Shown here: one piece after another, positions 9,385 through 11,255 of the stretch
How positions within the stretch are numbered: the stretch's first letter is position 1
Layout: the number at the start of each line of letters is the position of its first letter
Assembly (NCBI GenBank): GCA_016198625.1
Contig: JACQIH010000037.1
Coordinates: 1-11,255 of the forward strand
Length of the DNA: 11,255 bases
DNA from: Candidatus Aenigmatarchaeota archaeon
Lineage (GTDB): Archaea; Aenigmatarchaeota; Aenigmatarchaeia; GW2011-AR5
Direction of reading: 5' to 3'
The notes under the pieces: model-generated
The model's input: only the letters and a program-made list of their open reading frames with translations
Databases searched by the model: none
What the model was told of the DNA's origin: nothing
Translations under genes and position numbers: made by a program

Positions 9385-11031
9385 ATGGTAGCTCAAATTG
9401 GCGGACAGCCTATATTCATTCTCCCTGAGGGTACTTTGAGGAGCACGGGGAGAGACGCGCAATCGCGAAATATCATGGCTGCGAAGGCCGTGACGGAGTC
9501 GGTAAGAACGACGCTCGGGCCGCGCGGCATGGACAAGATGCTTGTTGATTCTATCGGCGACGTGACTATAACGAACGACGGCGCTACCATTCTCAACGAA
9601 ATGGAAATAGAGCACCCGGCTGCGAAAATGATTGTTGAAGTCGCAAAGACGCAGTAAGACGAGGTCGGCGACGGCACAACCACGGCCGTGATTCTTGCAG
9701 GGGAATTATTGAAAAAAGCCGAGGGGCTGCTGGAACAGGAAATCCATCCCACGATGATTGTGCGCGGCTACAGGCTTGCGAAGTCAAAGGCGTTAGAGAT
9801 TTTGGACGAAATCGGGGAAGAAATCGACCTGAACAATACAGAGACGCTGCAGAAAATCGCAATGACGGCAATGACAGGGAAAGGCAGCGAGGCTGCCAAG
9901 GAATCCCTGGCAAAGCTGGCCGTTGAGGCCGTGAAGATGGTTGCCGAGGAAGAGGACGGCAAAATAACTGTTGATAAGGACGACGTAAAGATAGAGAAAA
10001 AGCAGGGCGGCTCCATCGACGACACCGAGCTCATCAAGGGCATCGTAATCGACAAGGAAGTCGTTCATCCCAACATGCCGAAGCGCATAAAGGATGCCCG
10101 CATAGCGCTGCTTGACGCGGCGCTAGAGGTCAAAGAAACCGAGACAAACGCCGAGATAAGGATAACATCGCCTGACCAGCTGCAGGCATTTGTCGAGCAG
10201 GAAACGAAGATGCTGAAGGACATGGTCAAGAAAGTTGCCGCGACTGGATGCAACGTCGTCTTCTGCCAGAAAGGAATCGACGACATGGCGCAGCATTACC
10301 TTGCGAAGGAAGGCATCATTGCAGCAAGACGCGTCAAGAAAAGCGACATGGAGAAGCTGGCCAAGGCCACAGGAGCAAACATTATTTCGAATCTGGAGGA
10401 AACCTCCAAAGAAGATCTGGGCTATGCCGGACTTGTCGAGGAGCAGAGAATCGCAGGCGAAGAAATGATATTCGTCCGCGATTGCAAGGACCCTAAGGCT
10501 GTGTCCATCCTTGTGAGGGGCGGGACAGAGCACGTTGTTGACGAGGCCAAGCGCGCGATGGACGACGCAGTGCTTGGCGTTATATCGGCTCTGGAAGTAG
10601 GCAAGGTTGTTTATGGCGGCGGGGCTGTTGAGATAGAGACCGCGCACAAACTGAAAGAATACGCAGAAAGCGTCGGCGGCCGCGAGCAGCTTGCGATAAA
10701 CGCCTTTGCAGAAGCCGTGGAGATAATCCCGAGAACGCTAGCCGAAAGCACGGGCCGCGACCCTATCGACCTGCTCGTCGAGCTTAGAACGATGCATGAC
10801 AAGGGGAAGAACCACTACGGCATAGACGTTGTCAACGGCAAGGTAGAGGACATGAAGAAGAACGGGGTCGTGGAGCCGCTGAAGATAAAGACGCAGGCTG
10901 TGAAGTCAGCCACGGAAGCCACGGAAATGATACTTCGCATCGACGACGTCATAACATCCAAGTCCGGCGGCGCGCCTAGGGGCGGCGGACCGGGCGGAAT
11001 GCCCGGCGGCGAAGACATGGACATGGAGTAA
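9385..11031 (+). CDS. ths: Thermosome subunit (group II chaperonin), frame interrupted by one in-frame TAA at codon 91
   Basis: The gene encodes a subunit of the archaeal ATP-dependent folding chaperonin, a double-ring complex in the cytoplasm. Read through the stop it has 548 codons, the normal family length. Motifs run in order: [13 protein letters not shown] and TNDGATIL (ATP site), [16 protein letters not shown] (catalytic Asp), a protrusion/apical region with [41 protein letters not shown] and [13 protein letters not shown], then the Gly/Met-rich tail [15 protein letters not shown]. Codon 91 is TAA (9655-9657), between AKTQ and DEVGDG. The family has Asp or Glu there, so one G-to-T change from GAA would explain it. 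The frame is intact on both sides. The 90-residue product lacks GDGTTT, and a restart at GTG 9688 would too, so neither piece alone should be active. A sequencing error or recent mutation is most likely. Confidence 0.93.
9655..9657 (+). other. In-frame premature TAA in the thermosome gene
   Basis: The stop lies between codons for VAKTQ and [11 protein letters not shown] in an otherwise continuous frame. TAA ends other genes in this window (at 7469, 8047, 9231 and 11029), so genome-wide reassignment of TAA is not supported. Confidence 0.9.
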
Positions 11032-11255
11032 GAATTAAGCGCGGTCTTTCGTCCGTATAGTTAAGTTCTAGGACGCTTGTTTTACGTTTTATTTTGCAGA
11101 ATAAATATCTACGGGCTAAAGCCCGCAGTATTTTCTTCAGGAAAGCAGAGCTTTCTGACACGCCAAAAAGCTTCGCTTTTTGAGCGAATGCAGAAGTATT
11201 ATAACGGCTTAAAAGCCGTAGTACAACAAAGACCAAAGGTCTTTATGTACACATG
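11032..11255. other. Non-coding region with five consecutive hairpins after the thermosome
   Basis: No gene is seen from the thermosome stop to the window end. Five stem-loops follow each other with different arm sequences. They are CGGGC/GCCCG (11112-11125), TCA-G-GAAAGC/GCTTTC-TGA (11137-11158, one bulge), GC-CAAAAAGC/GCTTTTTG-A-GC (11162-11185), ACGGCT/AGCCGT (11204-11219), and GTACA plus AAAGACC/GGTCTTT plus TGTAC (11221-11250). Loops are three to four bases (TAAA, AGA, TTC, TAAA, AAA). The arms share no sequence, so this is neither a direct repeat array nor a CRISPR. It could be a structured RNA, a run of terminators or palindromic mobile debris. Confidence 0.6.

Noticed and set aside
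9655..9657. Recoding of TAA as a sense codon
   Set aside because: TAA ends other genes in this window at sensible positions; pyrrolysine and selenocysteine use TAG and TGA.
10123..10647. Long minus-strand frame inside the thermosome
   Set aside because: Shadow of the strongly conserved chaperonin coding strand, with no recognisable protein features.
9688..11031. Independent gene starting at the GTG at 9688
   Set aside because: It is the remainder of the thermosome after the in-frame stop, lacks the ATP-site residues before it, and has no ribosome-binding site evidence.
11109..11250. CRISPR array
   Set aside because: The hairpin arms differ in sequence, there is no constant repeat and spacer unit, and no cas gene is present.

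Overview
This window looks archaeal. It carries a nop5-flpA box C/D RNP operon, ribosomal protein S17e, a group II chaperonin (thermosome), an archaeal HTH regulator, two tRNA genes with bulge-helix-bulge (BHB) type introns and no encoded CCA, and TATA-like promoters placed 25-27 bp upstream of leaderless starts. Compact overlapping genes, small proteins and a probable tRNA-Ile(UAU) would fit a DPANN-type archaeon, but that placement is inference; no marker here fixes the lineage.

Layout. Positions 1-1561 (minus): nop5 then flpA, which runs off the left edge. Positions 1562-1705: a divergent promoter region packed with hairpins and a palindromic repeat, followed by rps17e (plus). Positions 1893-7116 (minus): one tight six-gene operon, transcribed mvaD, HAD hydrolase, Nudix hydrolase, EamA transporter, mevalonate kinase, phosphomevalonate kinase. 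Its last gene overlaps rps17e tail to tail. Positions 7190-7294 (minus): tRNA-Val(CAC) with two predicted introns. Positions 7379-8049 (plus): a 30-residue membrane peptide ORF and an unrecognised 159-residue protein. Positions 8134-8256 (minus): tRNA-Ile(UAU) with one canonical intron. Positions 8343-9233 (plus): an HTH regulator with a palindrome over its promoter. Positions 9385-11031 (plus): the thermosome, interrupted by one in-frame TAA. Positions 11032-11255: no gene seen, but five consecutive hairpins.

The central operon encodes all three steps from mevalonate to isopentenyl diphosphate by the classical route (mevalonate kinase, phosphomevalonate kinase, diphosphomevalonate decarboxylase). 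Most archaea use other lower branches that end in isopentenyl phosphate kinase, so this is notable. The Nudix, HAD and EamA members sit inside the operon without gaps and are candidates for undescribed isoprenoid accessory functions.

A palindromic element of about 28 bp occurs three times, plus one diverged copy. It lies upstream of rps17e, between tRNA-Val and mvaD, beside tRNA-Ile, and upstream of the thermosome. One copy differs from the others by a matched pair of changes in its two arms, which suggests that the symmetry itself is selected.
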